Assembly: GCA_052174475.1 (NCBI GenBank)
Contig: JBQMRO010000042.1
Coordinates: forward strand, 1 to 64,000
Source of the DNA: Arsenophonus sp052174475
Lineage (GTDB): Bacteria; Pseudomonadota; Gammaproteobacteria; Enterobacterales; Enterobacteriaceae
Reading direction: 5' to 3'
Length of the DNA: 64,000 nucleotides
Shown: one piece after another, positions 11,393-22,258 of the stretch
Layout: the number at the start of each line of letters is the position of its first letter
Position numbering within the stretch: position 1 is the stretch's first letter
Translations under genes and position numbers: made by a program
Notes under the pieces: generated by a model
Told to the model about the DNA's origin: nothing
The model's input: the letters and a program-made list of their open reading frames with translations, nothing else
Database searches by the model: none

Positions 11393-13318
11393 ATGGGTAA
11401 AATTATTGGGATTGACCTGGGTACAACTAATTCTTGTATAGCTATAATGGATGGTACAAATGCCCGGGTATTGGAAAATAGTGAAGGTGACCGTACCACA
11501 CCTTCTATTGTTGCATATACCCAAGATGGTGAAATTCTTGTGGGTCAGCCTGCAAAACGCCAGGCAGTGACAAATCCACAAAATACATTTTTTGCTATTA
11601 AGCGTCTGATTGGACGTCGCTTTGAAGATGAAGAAGTTCAACGTGACATTTCTATTATGCCTTATAAAGTTATTGCCGCAGATAATGGTGATGCCTGGTT
11701 GGATGTTAAGGGGCAAAAAATGGCTCCCCCTCAGGTTTCCGCTGAAGTACTGAAAAAAATGAAAAAAACGGCAGAAGATTATCTGGCTGAACCAGTTACT
11801 GAAGCTGTTATTACTGTACCGGCTTATTTTAATGACACTCAGCGTCAAGCAACTAAAGATGCAGGCCGCATTGCTGGGTTAGATGTAAAACGTATTATTA
11901 ATGAACCAACAGCAGCGGCGCTTGCTTATGGTTTAGATCGTGAAGTGGGTAACCGTACCATTGCGGTATACGACTTAGGTGGTGGTACTTTTGATATTTC
12001 AATTATTGAAATTGATGAAGTTGATGGTGAAAAAACTTATGAAGTATTAGCAACTAATGGTGATACTCATTTAGGTGGTGAAGACTTTGATAATCGTTTA
12101 ATTAATTATTTAGTAGATGAATTTAAGAAAGAGCAAGGTTTTGATCTACGCAATGATCCACTAGCAATGCAACGCTTAAAAGAAGCCGCAGAAAAAGCTA
12201 AAATTGAGCTTTCTTCTGCTCAGCAGACTGATGTCAATTTACCTTATATTACCGCAGATGCAAGTGGTCCTAAGCATATGAATATTAAAGTGACTCGAGC
12301 AAAACTTGAATCACTGGTTGAAGATTTAGTTAAACGTTCAATGGAGCCTCTAAAAGTTGCACTGCAAGATGCGGGATTAAATGTTAATGATATAAATGAT
12401 GTCATTCTAGTTGGTGGCCAGCCACGCATGCCAATGGTACAAAAAGCAGTTGCTGATTTTTTTGGTAAAGAACCTCGTAAAGACGTTAACCCTGATGAAG
12501 CGGTTGCTATGGGTGCAGCGGTGCAAGGTGGTGTATTATCCGGTGATGTGAAAGATGTCTTGTTACTTGATGTAACACCATTATCTTTAGGTATTGAAAC
12601 TATGGGTGGTGTAATGACAACCTTAATTCCTAAGAATACCACTATTCCGACTAAACATAGTCAGGTATTTTCAACGGCAGAAGATAATCAATCGGCAGTA
12701 ACTATTCATGTATTGCAAGGTGAACGTAAGCGTTCAAGTGATAATAAATCATTAGGACAGTTCAATCTGGATGGTATTCAAGCAGCGCCGCGTGGTATGC
12801 CTCAAATTGAAGTTACATTTGATATTGATGCTGATGGTATCTTGCATGTATCAGCTAAAGATAATAATACTGGCCACGAGCAAAAGATTACCATTAAGGC
12901 ATCTTCTGGTCTAAAAGAAAATGAAATTCAAAGAATGTTAAATGATGCAGAAGCAAATGCGGAAGCAGATCGCAAGTTTGAAGGATTAGTTCAGGTACGT
13001 AATCAGGCTGATCAATTGATTCATGGTACACGTAAACAAATTGAAGAAGCGGCTGATAAGTTACCTGTTGATGATAAAGCTAACATAGAGAAAGTTATTT
13101 CTAAATTAGAAATGGCGATAAAAGGTGAAGATAAAGGCATTATTGAAGAGAAAATCCAGGATTTAGTTCAAGCTTCTGCCAAATTACTCGAGTTAGCGCA
13201 ACAGCAGCCTCAAGCAGGGGCAGCTGATGCTGACGCAAGTGTCAAGTCTAAACAGGATGATGATGTTGTTGATGCTGAATTTGAAGAAGTCAACGACAAG
13301 GATAAAGATAAAAAATAG
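11393..13318 (+). CDS. dnaK: Chaperone DnaK (Hsp70)
   Basis: ATP-dependent Hsp70 chaperone of the cytoplasm that binds exposed hydrophobic segments of clients and cycles with DnaJ and GrpE. The 641-residue protein is full length. The N-terminal ATPase domain begins IGIDLGTTNS, with NEPTAAALAYGLD and the phosphate-2 motif YDLGGGTFD near 195-203. The substrate domain starts after LLLDVTPLSLGIETMGG, and the acidic tail ends DAEFEEVNDKDKDKK. Start chosen at ATG 11393, 8 bases after GGAGG. A sigma-32 promoter lies upstream and dnaJ follows after a hairpin. Base composition is richer in GC than the surrounding desert, as expected for a constrained gene. In insect symbionts this chaperone is usually highly expressed, but that is not shown here. 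Confidence 0.98.
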   Translation: MGKIIGIDLGTTNSCIAIMDGTNARVLENSEGDRTTPSIVAYTQDGEILVGQPAKRQAVTNPQNTFFAIKRLIGRRFEDEEVQRDISIMPYKVIAADNGDAWLDVKGQKMAPPQVSAEVLKKMKKTAEDYLAEPVTEAVITVPAYFNDTQRQATKDAGRIAGLDVKRIINEPTAAALAYGLDREVGNRTIAVYDLGGGTFDISIIEIDEVDGEKTYEVLATNGDTHLGGEDFDNRLINYLVDEFKKEQGFDLRNDPLAMQRLKEAAEKAKIELSSAQQTDVNLPYITADASGPKHMNIKVTRAKLESLVEDLVKRSMEPLKVALQDAGLNVNDINDVILVGGQPRMPMVQKAVADFFGKEPRKDVNPDEAVAMGAAVQGGVLSGDVKDVLLLDVTPLSLGIETMGGVMTTLIPKNTTIPTKHSQVFSTAEDNQSAVTIHVLQGERKRSSDNKSLGQFNLDGIQAAPRGMPQIEVTFDIDADGILHVSAKDNNTGHEQKITIKASSGLKENEIQRMLNDAEANAEADRKFEGLVQVRNQADQLIHGTRKQIEEAADKLPVDDKANIEKVISKLEMAIKGEDKGIIEEKIQDLVQASAKLLELAQQQPQAGAADADASVKSKQDDDVVDAEFEEVNDKDKDKK

Positions 13319-13380
13319 TGACCCTTAGCTGGCACGGTAATAGTGTTAAAGGTTATTTCCTCTGTTACTGAAAATTGAAT

Positions 13381-13409
13381 ACGGGCGTTGGGGGAAACTC
13401 TACGCCCGT
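13381..13409 (+). promoter_or_regulatory. dnaK-dnaJ intercistronic hairpin
   Basis: ACGGGCGT at 13381-13388 pairs with ACGCCCGT at 13402-13409, and the stem extends inward to about 12 pairs with one mismatch around a GGAAA loop. There is no T-run after it, so it is not a classical terminator. A similar GC-rich hairpin sits between dnaK and dnaJ in E. coli. It probably sets the relative amount of dnaJ message. Confidence 0.6.
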
Positions 13410-13435
13410 TTACGTTTGTTAAGGGTAAAATAAAC

Positions 13436-14512
13436 ATGGCAAAAAGAGATTATTATCAAGTTTTAGGTGTGACTAAAACCGCTGACGAAAAAGAGATTAA
13501 AAAAGCGTATAAACGTCTAGCAATGAAATATCATCCAGATCGTAATCAAGGTGATAAGGAAGCGGAAAGTAAATTTAAAGAAATCAAAGAAGCTTATGAA
13601 ATTTTAACTGATGCGCAAAAACGCGTTGCTTATGATCAATATGGACATGCGGTTTTTGAACAAAGTAGTGGCATGGGTGGTGGATTTAGCGGTAGTTTTA
13701 GTTCTGGCGCTGATTTTAGTGATATTTTTGGTGATGTATTTGGTGATATCTTTGGTGGGGGTGGTGGTAGGCGTCATCGATCGGCTCGTGGGGTAGATCT
13801 TCAATATGAAATTACATTAACGTTAGAAGAAGCAGTTCATGGTATTAGCAAAGAGATCCATGTCCCTACTTTAGAAAAATGTGATATTTGCAACGGAAGT
13901 GGCGCTAAACCAGGAACGAAACCAGAAACTTGCTCAACTTGCCATGGTGCAGGTCAGATTCAGATACGGCAAGGGTTTTTTGCAGTTCAACAAACTTGTC
14001 CAAATTGCCATGGACAAGGTAAAGTTATCAAAGAACCTTGTATTAAATGTCATAATCATGGCCGAGTAGAGAAATATAAAACTTTATTAGTAAAAATTCC
14101 ACCAGGAGTTAATACCGGTGATCGTATTCGATTAAATGGTGAAGGTGAGGCTGGAGAAAATGGTGCTCAAGCCGGCGATCTGTATGTTCAGGTTAATGTA
14201 GCAAGACATGCTATTTTTAAGCGCGATGGCAATAACTTATATTGCGAAGTACCGATCAATTTTGTGATTGCGGCCTTAGGTGGTGAAATTGAAGTAGTAA
14301 CATTTGATGGTCGGGTAAGTCTTAAAATTCCACCAGAGACACAAACTGGAAAAATTTTTCGTATGAAAGGGAAAGGTGTTAAATCTATTCGTGGTGGTAT
14401 AAATGGAGATTTAATGTGCCGCATTCTTGTGAAAACGCCGGTTAAACTAAATGAAAAACAAAAAAAATTATTAAAAGAATTTGGTAAATCCTTAAATGGC
14501 TGGAGAAAGTAA
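13436..14512 (+). CDS. dnaJ: Chaperone DnaJ (Hsp40), C-terminal tail lost by frameshift
   Basis: Co-chaperone that delivers clients to DnaK and stimulates its ATPase. The 358-residue product has a J domain with HPD at 33-35, a Gly/Phe-rich linker, and four zinc-binding repeats (CDICNGSG, CSTCHGAG, CPNCHGQG, CIKCHNHG; the last has N where G is usual). Both C-terminal beta domains follow, including EVPINF and MKGKGVKSIRGG. Start ATG 13436 gives the usual MAKRDYYQVLGV; earlier in-frame codons are not needed. The E. coli protein has 376 residues. Here the frame ends at SLNGWRK, but the +1 frame from 14499 reads ESNDKNSSRSKSLLDSVKSF, matching the normal tail. A one-base change near 14498 therefore truncated it. 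Core domains are intact, so function is likely kept. Confidence 0.95.
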   Translation: MAKRDYYQVLGVTKTADEKEIKKAYKRLAMKYHPDRNQGDKEAESKFKEIKEAYEILTDAQKRVAYDQYGHAVFEQSSGMGGGFSGSFSSGADFSDIFGDVFGDIFGGGGGRRHRSARGVDLQYEITLTLEEAVHGISKEIHVPTLEKCDICNGSGAKPGTKPETCSTCHGAGQIQIRQGFFAVQQTCPNCHGQGKVIKEPCIKCHNHGRVEKYKTLLVKIPPGVNTGDRIRLNGEGEAGENGAQAGDLYVQVNVARHAIFKRDGNNLYCEVPINFVIAALGGEIEVVTFDGRVSLKIPPETQTGKIFRMKGKGVKSIRGGINGDLMCRILVKTPVKLNEKQKKLLKEFGKSLNGWRK

Positions 14513-14607
14513 TGACAAGAATAGTTCACGTTCAAAGAGTTTATTAGATAGTGTAAAAAGTTTTTTAATATCTTACCAAGTAATTTACTCTATATTTAGC
14601 TAAATAT

Positions 14608-14638
14608 AGCATCGATAGTCAATGATCGATGCTTTTTT
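14608..14638 (+). terminator. Rho-independent terminator of dnaKJ
   Basis: AGCATCGAT (14608-14616) and ATCGATGCT (14625-14633) form a perfect 9-bp stem with an 8-base loop, followed directly by a run of T. It lies 96 bp after the present dnaJ stop and just after the old tail. Confidence 0.85.
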
Positions 14639-14664
14639 ATTGATTGAAAAAGATTATTTAATTT

Positions 14665-16045
14665 GATTTATGTGAGTTATTAGCAAATTTTAGTATATAA
14701 CAGTTACGGTTACATTCCACTTTGATACTTCGTGAATCTGTTTTACAACTTTAAGTTGACTATTGATTACCACTAGAGTTAGAGCAGATTAAATTTTCTT
14801 TAATCAGTTCCAGCTATTTTGAGCAAATCGAGAGCAGCTTAAATACCATTGAAAAGGTTATTTTCGAACTACAGTGCTTCGCACGTCAGCTTCATATCCT
14901 CACTGTTGTAAAAACTGATTTATTAGATTTCTTATTCTTATTGACGTCTACTGCGCTGATTGGAAGTCGCAGAATGTCAGCGTTCTTCTCAATTTTTTTG
15001 ATGATCCTTTTATCACTGAGAATACGTTAAAACCTTACTAATAAAACATCAAAAGCTTTATTAGCGGCATTGGATTCTCTGTTAGTCATACCTCCCTACA
15101 TGCAACTCAAGTCTTAACTTTCAGTGTTGCATGCCTTTTGGAATAAAGGCAGCGCATGAGCCATTTTGTATATTAAACAGCATTGATGTTGCATATCTAG
15201 GAATATTTTTTCCATTGCATTCCAAAAAAACTAAGCAGCAACATCCCGGTCTAGGAAATATGGTTAATCTTCTCACTTACTAAGAATTTAGGAGGAGTTC
15301 GGTCAAGTTTATTTCTAACTCTCGATAAACATCTCCGAGCGCAACGAGCTCCCCTTACATCCATACAGTGATTTCAATAATAAGAAGTAAGCAAATGGAT
15401 CATCTTGCATGACAGGATAGTAATGTCACGGCCAAGAAATAAACGTAGTGGTATCGCTTAAATCACGCAAACAGCATTCTCTGTGCTCGCAAGCCATCGT
15501 TGTTTTAGTCTGCTGATGGTATCGGCAAATAAGGTAGTGTACTTTTTATTGAGAAGGGCCTATATGGGTTCGTAAAATCATTGGTGTAAAATGCCTCATG
15601 CCTTGCAGATAAAGGCCATGGTAGTAACTCTTTGATGTTTTATACCATCTGGATAAGGCGGTAGTAATAAGCTGCTGAAGGATATTCTATTGTTGCTATA
15701 ATTCCTGATGTTAGGCATTTTAAATATAAACATCACTAAACTAGTTTATATGGTTCGTAGTAGTAAATAACCGTTATGCCGTCAACATGGGGTTATTTAA
15801 TATCTGCTAGCGGCATGGCTTCGAGCTCTGGTTCAACAGCGATGCCTATCAACTACCTATCAGCCACCATTACGGATGAATTCATGCAAAATAGAACATA
15901 GGTAATATCTGATTTCGCAGATCACTTCTAGATATATTTTTCATGATATATCATCTCTCTATTGTTGTGATGATCTATCAAATCAATCTAGAGATACGCC
16001 ATCATCTTCAAAGTTCCATACATAAGAAATAAGCATTACTTTCTG
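14665..16045 (-). mobile_element. IS256-family transposase remnant
   Basis: Starts with GTTATTAGCAAATTTTAGTAT, the reversed element end, and finishes near the 5' block TATCATCTCTCTATTGTTG (15944-15963) and the outer end at about 16040. The same layout as the 9850 copy. Every frame is interrupted. Confidence 0.7.
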
Positions 16046-16169
16046 ATTATGAAATTACTAAAACATAAGCAAAAAAATAAGAAACTAAAATTAATTATTA
16101 CTTAACTTTAGATCTTATCAAGAAATTTAACTAAAAATTTTAGAGTATAAAATTCGGTTTTTTATAAAA

Positions 16170-17567
16170 CTACTTTTTCATATTACCTGTCATATTTTCA
16201 GGCCGAACCCAACTATCAAATTCTTCGGCTGTTAAATAAGCGAGTTTTAATGCTGCTTGTTTAAGTGTTAAGCCTTTTTTGTGTGCTTTTTTAGCAATTT
16301 CAGCGGCTTTATCATAACCAATGTGCGTATTTAGCGCAGTAACTAACATTAATGATTCATATAATAATTTATCTATCCGTTGGCGATTAGGTTCAATACC
16401 TTTAGCGCAATAATCATTAAAACTAAGCATACCATCTCCCAATAAACGAATTGATTGTAAAAAATTACTTATAATCATAGGTCGAAAAACATTAAGTTCA
16501 AAATTACCTGACGAACCACCAATATTAATAGCAACATCATTACCCATAACTTGAGCACAAAGCATAGTTAATGCTTCAGACTGGGTTGGATTAATTTTAC
16601 CTGGCATTATTGAACTACCAGGCTCATTTTCGGGGATAATAATTTCACCAATGCCACAACGCGGACCTGACGCTAACCACCTTACATCATTAGCAATTTT
16701 CATTAATGAAGCTGCTAAACCTTTTAAAGCACCATGGGCATGAACTAAAGCATCACATGTAGCTAAAGATTCAAATTTATTAGGCGAAGTGATAAATAGC
16801 TGGCCGGACAATTTTGTAATTTTACTAGCGACCTTAATGGCATATTCAGGATGGGTATTAAAACCAGTACCAACAGCCGTTCCGCCTAAGGCAAGTTCAG
16901 AGAGATGAGGGATACTCTTTTCGATATGTTGGATATTATGAGCTAGCATTGCTCCCCACCCCGATATTTCTTGCCCTAATGTTAATGGTGTTGCATCTTG
17001 CAAATGGGTTCGGCCAATTTTAACAATATCATTAAAAGCGTCAGATTTTTGCTTAAATGTAGCTTGTAGTTCTTTTAACGTTGGTAGTAGATCTTTATGT
17101 AAAGCGATAACAGCAGCCACATGCATTGCTGTCGGAAATACATCATTAGAACTCTGATTTTTATTTACGTCATCATTCGGATGAATTAAGCGTTGCTGGC
17201 CTCTTTTCCCGCCTAAAATTTCACTTGCTCTGTTCGCCAACACTTCATTTATATTCATATTAGTTTGCGTACCAGAGCCCGTTTGCCAAATTGCTAATGG
17301 AAATTCAACCATATGTTTATTTGCTAAGATTTCATCAACAGCAGCGATAATAGCATTAGTTTTATCATTGTCTAACAAACCTAAATCGCTATTTACTTCA
17401 GCTGCTGCTTTTTTAGTTAATGCCAATGCTTGGATCAAGGCAACGGGCATTTTTTCCACTGAGATATGAAAATGTTTCAGCGAACGTTGTGTTTGAGCGC
17501 CCCACAACCTATCTGCCGGCACTTTAATTTCACCCATTGAGTCTTTTTCAATGCGATATTTTGCCAT
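16170..17567 (-). CDS. fumC: Fumarate hydratase class II
   Basis: Iron-independent fumarase, interconverting fumarate and (S)-malate in the TCA cycle. The 465 residues compare with 467 in E. coli. The fumarate-lyase signature GSSIMPGKINP is at 317-327, with the catalytic-loop serine at 318. Substrate-binding SGT is at 98-100, SSND at 139-142 and TH at 187-188. The C-terminus RPENMTGNMKK is complete. AAGGA just upstream of ATG 17567 supports the start. It stands alone between dead IS256 and IS481 copies. No terminator or promoter could be assigned with confidence. Confidence 0.97.
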   Translation of the reverse strand: MAKYRIEKDSMGEIKVPADRLWGAQTQRSLKHFHISVEKMPVALIQALALTKKAAAEVNSDLGLLDNDKTNAIIAAVDEILANKHMVEFPLAIWQTGSGTQTNMNINEVLANRASEILGGKRGQQRLIHPNDDVNKNQSSNDVFPTAMHVAAVIALHKDLLPTLKELQATFKQKSDAFNDIVKIGRTHLQDATPLTLGQEISGWGAMLAHNIQHIEKSIPHLSELALGGTAVGTGFNTHPEYAIKVASKITKLSGQLFITSPNKFESLATCDALVHAHGALKGLAASLMKIANDVRWLASGPRCGIGEIIIPENEPGSSIMPGKINPTQSEALTMLCAQVMGNDVAINIGGSSGNFELNVFRPMIISNFLQSIRLLGDGMLSFNDYCAKGIEPNRQRIDKLLYESLMLVTALNTHIGYDKAAEIAKKAHKKGLTLKQAALKLAYLTAEEFDSWVRPENMTGNMKK

Positions 17568-17699
17568 TATAGTTTTATCCTTTAGGATAAAATAATTAGA
17601 TATGTATAATTCATTTTTTAAATTAAACTAATTGTACATGAAATTATCTACTATATTTTAATTTAAAATATAAGAGATAAGCAAGTTTATTAGATTACA

Positions 17700-18545
17700 T
17701 GTCACTTTCGGAAGATAGTGTAGTTTTTAATAATTAAGTTTAACATTGAATTAATCTTTCATAAACTTTAATGAAGCTTTGCTAGCCGATACTGATCGCA
17801 GTAATTCTTGATTGTACAGCAAAGCATATTGATTCAGAGTGATTCTTAAGCTTTTGAGTAGAATTGAATAATAGATTTGTAGTCCGTACTTTTATATACA
17901 CGCTCATTAAATCTCTCAATCATACCATTTATTTAAGAATCCTTGGATATCTAAATCAGTGTTGTATACCAAGATCTGCACACAAATAGGTAACTTTTTA
18001 TTTTTCAATGGCTGAATGTTTTATAGAGTAAAAGTCGGTCTATAAATTCTTTGCTATTTTCTGTAAGTATCTGATGGATAGTTTTATTAGGAATGCTCGA
18101 TAAAATCACGTAAGACGCATCAAGCGTTAACCACAGTCTTGACCTTGTGAAGGCGAATAAAACTAATTGAGAAGCGCAATCTATTACTATAAAAAGATAA
18201 CATCGTGAAGTTTATTTGGCATTTATGGAATATATTTATATCTACGTATAAATAATTAAACTCGTAGCTTTTAAATGATTTACGCTTCGGCTTAAAGGCT
18301 TTCAGCTCATTCACGCAAATTCCCTATATGAGCCTGCGTAAACAGCGATCCAGGTTAGTATAGAGATACTACTTGAGTTCAAAAATTCGCGTACAACGAC
18401 TGTTAGCAGATTATCGATAGTAAGAAAGTATTTACTAGGAAAATGATTATAGCTTCCTGAACGATCGATAGAGCATCCTTGGTAAACGATGCATGATATG
18501 ATGCCTGTGATCATCATATTATTTTAGTAAAAACTATTGCTAGAA
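17700..18545 (-). mobile_element. IS481-family transposase remnant (copy 2)
   Basis: Reverse translation gives LTENSKEFIDRL near 18030-18060 and NGMIERFNERVY near 17895-17930. The latter is the N-G-M-V-E-R-F-N-G-R block of IS481 enzymes. An N-terminal DRSGSYNHFPSK, resembling LHDRSSRPHHSP, lies near 18430-18465. A 7-bp hairpin with one mismatch and GGAA loop (17704-17721) lies at the 3' end, in the same place as in the other copies. Dead. Confidence 0.7.
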
Positions 18546-18589
18546 ACCCATTATTTTGTATGAAATATTTTCACTATAAAGGTTCCAAT

Positions 18590-19805
18590 GAAAGTTATTA
18601 GTGAATTTAGTAGCGGTTAGGTTACCATTCCACTCTGATGCTTCGTAAGCATTATTCTCCATCCTTAAATTAGGCATTATTTATAATTAGGGTCAGTAGA
18701 TTAAATTTCCTTATCTCAGTTCTAGTTTCTTCATTGACGCAGCAAGATAGGGATGCTTCGTTGAAAATTTTCTAACAAAACATCAATGGCTTTATCAGCA
18801 GCATAATAGCTATCTCTGCTAACAGATTTCCCGCAAGCTCACCCTTAAACTTTTAGTTGGATGATTTTGTGGAAGTATGAAGGTAGCGTATTAGCTATTT
18901 TATGTACCCAACAGCGTTGATACTGAATGCCCGAGAACATCTTTGCTATTGCATTCCAAAAATAAAGGATGCATATTCTGCAGGAAGTCTGGGAGATGTG
19001 CTTAAATTCTTCGCGCTTTCAGGCGTAATTAAGAAGTTAGGCTCAGTGCGTTTCTAATTCTTGATAAGGATTTTCTAGCGTAACCTATCTCCTTGCCATC
19101 CATGCAGTGCCGTCAATAATGAGCAATAGGCAAAGGGAATATCCTGTCCTGACAGGACGGGATATGATGTCTTCACTCAAGAAATAAACGTAACGCGTAT
19201 CACATAAATTACATAGGCATTATTCATTTACCTATACGCTTAAAACTATTTCTGTTTCAGTCCTCTGATAATATTCAGAGAGAAATCTATTTTTACCAAA
19301 AATCGCCTTAGAGGTTCGTGAAAATTACCGTTAGATTTACCTCGTAAGTGCAAAAGTACTCTAACAATTTTTAGACATTTTTGCACGCTTCAGATAAGGC
19401 CATAGTAAGGAGCTGTTGAAGCATATTCCGTTACCGATACGGTTCCATAATTTTAGTCATTTTAATCTCAATATTGCTAATACCAGCCTGTATGAGATTT
19501 TCTGTAGCAAATAACTGTTACGGGCTATAGAATACGCTCGTCAACATGGTAGTGTTCGGATATTATCGTAACTATGGTTTCGCGAGCTTCAGCTTCAACA
19601 GCGATGCCTATAAGCTACCTGGGCACCATTAGATATGAGTTCATGCAATGAATTATAGATCATATCTAATTTCGCTGATAGCTGTATGGTAGACTTATTC
19701 ATGGTATATCATATCTCTGTTGTTGATATCATCCATGAAATTAATCAGCAAGATATACCTCACTATATTCGAAATTTCATACTAGAAATAAATATAACTC
19801 TTGCT
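18590..19805 (-). mobile_element. IS256-family transposase remnant
   Basis: Same order as the other minus-strand copies: TTATTAGTGAATTTAGTAGCGG-like end near 18596 and CACTCTGATGCTTCGTAAGC near 18630. The 5' block ATATCATATCTCTGTTGTTGA is near 19705. Slightly shorter than its relatives owing to internal deletions. Confidence 0.65.
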
Positions 19806-19879
19806 ATGAAAAACTAAGTAGTTATATAGATAAAAGAGATTTTTTATTCTTTTTTTACCAATACAAAACTGCATCTCAT

Positions 19880-20690
19880 CAGTTTAGCTCGATGATAATC
19901 TGTCGGATGATGTCGATATATGGATTAAATCAACTCATTCCACTTTAATCTGCCCCCATACTATCATAGTGAACATGTTATTTGCTAGAGACATTCATTA
20001 AAGTTACACAGTAATATCATTGCAAAATTCCTGATTGCAGAAAACATTCAGAATTTGATTAGGAAGTCCTCTGATGAAACTATATTATAAGAATAAGTGC
20101 TTTAATTATCTATGATGTGTAATTGAATAGCTTAACTTTACGGGAGTTAACAAAACAAAGATGTATTGATTTAAAAGCAGCGTTTAGATAGGGATTGTTG
20201 TTTCTTTGTTTTAGTAGCGATAACTAACATAAGTGCCTAAGTGGTATTATTGAAGCTAACGGATATTTTTCTCTAATCTATGAAAGGGAAGTTGTTCTAT
20301 TCTACATAGAAAAGCCATAAAACGCAGGAAAGTAGAGAAGATAAAAAAGAATGAATTGTGCTCTTAATCAAACAAGATTTCCATGGTCATAATGAGATAT
20401 AAGATTTTGAAAAGTTTAACCCAAGATGGTTATTAGCCGTTTTTTTTGAACCGATCGTTGATAAGAGTTCATCCTTTACTCGGATACAGGTAAATAGTAT
20501 GAAACTTTTAGTAGCGAGCACGAAATTAGTTACTATCGCTTAATAAGGTTAAGTAACTAGAGAGTTATTGGTAAAAATTCTATATTCAAAATGTGAATAA
20601 TTATATCAGTATATTAAAAGGGTTGCTGAGTAGATTCCATAGATAGGGTCTTTTAGTTTACCGAATTATTTGCTTAGATAAGATTATTTG
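19880..20690 (+). mobile_element. IS1595-family transposase remnant (copy B)
   Basis: Parallels copy A almost end to end: TTTACGGGAGTTAACAAAAC near 20132, then the CATAAGTGCCTAAGTGGTATTATTGAAG region (GIVE motif) near 20230. Further on, the TATATTCAAAATGTGAATAATTATATCA region lies near 20580. Interrupted in every frame. Confidence 0.7.
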
Positions 20691-20749
20691 AAACGATGAT
20701 AATTGAAATTCAAACGTGGCTAAAAATTGCTCTATCAATAAAGCAGCAA

Positions 20750-20925
20750 CCTTTCTAATATAGCTGATACTAAATCAGCTCTTTTTTTTGCCATTTAGCA
20801 ACAGTAAGTTTGGAGATGTCATAACGCTTGGCTAAGGTATACGCAAATTCTTCGATTTTATAAAGAGCGATTCTGATTTTAGGTACTATAGTTGCTTGAT
20901 GATAAAGCTTCATATCATGAAGTTT
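20750..20925 (-). mobile_element. IS481-family N-terminal fragment
   Basis: On the reverse strand the sequence reads MKLYHQATIVPKIRIALYKI then EEFAYTLAKRYDISKLTV and AKWQKK. This matches the helix-turn-helix start of another IS481 subtype (typically A-R-T-T-P-A-I-R ... A-x-R-Y-x-I-S-x-x-T-V-x-K-W-R-K-R). Only the first ~60 codons remain, directly in front of manA. Confidence 0.65.
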
Positions 20926-21053
20926 TGCTATTAAACTATATCTTCAGTAGCCATTCTTGCTATGGATAAGATATGTGCGAAGAGGATTTATATATTGATC
21001 CAATATCAAACAATTAAAGTTAAAAAATTTTTATCAACTAAGAGCAATTTAAT

Positions 21054-22229
21054 ATGTTTAAAATGATAAATAAAATTCAATACTATGACTGGGGAAGTAA
21101 AGATGCTTTAACTAAATTTTACCATATCAAAAATCCTCATAATTTACCGATGGCTGAATTATGGATGGGGGCACATCCTAAAGCTAGTTCAATTGTTGAA
21201 GATTTTAATAGCCAAAAAAAAATATTGTTAAATAAACTAATCGAAACTGATCCAACGTATTTTCTTTGTGAAAGAATTGCCAAAAAATTTCATGGATTAC
21301 CTTTTTTATTCAAAGTAATATGTGCAGCCCAACCACTTTCAATTCAAGTGCATCCAGATAAAATTGCTGCTGAAATTGGATTTAAGCGTGAAAACGCAGC
21401 TGGAATTGCCCTTGATTGTTCATATCGTAATTATAAAGACGATAATCATAAGCCTGAATTGATTTATGCTTTAACGTCTTTCAAGGCGCTTAATTCATTT
21501 CGCCCTTTAAAAGAAATTGCTAATTTATTGCTACTAATTTCCGAAGCTTCACCAGTTATTCAACTATTTTTAAATACCCAAACAGAAGCTCTACTGGCAC
21601 AACTTTTTAACCATTTATTAAGCCTGAGCGCAAGAGAGAAACAGCTGTTACTTACAGTCTTAAAATCTGTTCTACAAAAAGAAAAAGGGGAACCTTGGAG
21701 CACGATAAAAAAAATGCTGCCACTATACCCTGATGATAATGGATTATTTGTAGCATTGTTACTGAACATTATTGAATTGCAACCAGGTGAGTCAATGTTT
21801 CTCTATCCCAGAACGCCGCATGCCTATATTCAAGGTGTCGGATTAGAAGTAATGGCAAATTCTGATAATGTACTGCGTGCAGGATTAACTAACAAACATA
21901 TTGATATTGCTGAATTACTGGCTAATTTAGATTTTATTTCCAAACCATACAATACATTATTGCTAGAACCAAGTGTACACGATAATGAATTTTGCTATCC
22001 CATTCCGATAGATGATTTTGCTTTTTCCTTATATCTAATTGATAGTCAATTAACTACTATAGTAAATAGTTCAGCAATGATTTTATTTTGTGTTGAAGGT
22101 AAGATATCCATAACCTCAGAAAATGAAACTGCCGAAATTTTATCTGGAGAATCTATATTTATATCCGCATCTGAAAGACAAATTTTACTTAGTGGAAAAG
22201 GTAAGCTGGCTAGAGTTTTTAACTATTAG
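21054..22229 (+). CDS. manA: Mannose-6-phosphate isomerase, type I
   Basis: Zinc enzyme interconverting mannose-6-phosphate and fructose-6-phosphate, linking mannose use or GDP-mannose supply to glycolysis. The 391 residues match E. coli ManA in length and throughout. The zinc ligands are visible: Q98 and H100 in SIQVHPDK, E135 in HKPELIYAL and H256 in TPHAYIQG. The family signature SDNVLRAGLTNKHID follows, and the C-terminal cupin part ends LARVFNY. ATG 21054 gives the standard N-terminus; the ribosome site before it (AAGAG, 7-11 bases upstream) is weak. It stands alone, flanked by an IS481 fragment and a giant inverted repeat. Confidence 0.96.
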   Translation: MFKMINKIQYYDWGSKDALTKFYHIKNPHNLPMAELWMGAHPKASSIVEDFNSQKKILLNKLIETDPTYFLCERIAKKFHGLPFLFKVICAAQPLSIQVHPDKIAAEIGFKRENAAGIALDCSYRNYKDDNHKPELIYALTSFKALNSFRPLKEIANLLLLISEASPVIQLFLNTQTEALLAQLFNHLLSLSAREKQLLLTVLKSVLQKEKGEPWSTIKKMLPLYPDDNGLFVALLLNIIELQPGESMFLYPRTPHAYIQGVGLEVMANSDNVLRAGLTNKHIDIAELLANLDFISKPYNTLLLEPSVHDNEFCYPIPIDDFAFSLYLIDSQLTTIVNSSAMILFCVEGKISITSENETAEILSGESIFISASERQILLSGKGKLARVFNY

Positions 22230-22258
22230 TAAAAATTAAATATATATAAAATTGTAAG

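Noticed and set aside
11330..11848. 172-codon open frame on the minus strand
   Set aside because: Lies opposite the start of dnaK and has no family resemblance; a shadow of the real gene.
12244..12642. 132-codon open frame on the minus strand
   Set aside because: Antisense to conserved dnaK codons; caused by dnaK codon bias.
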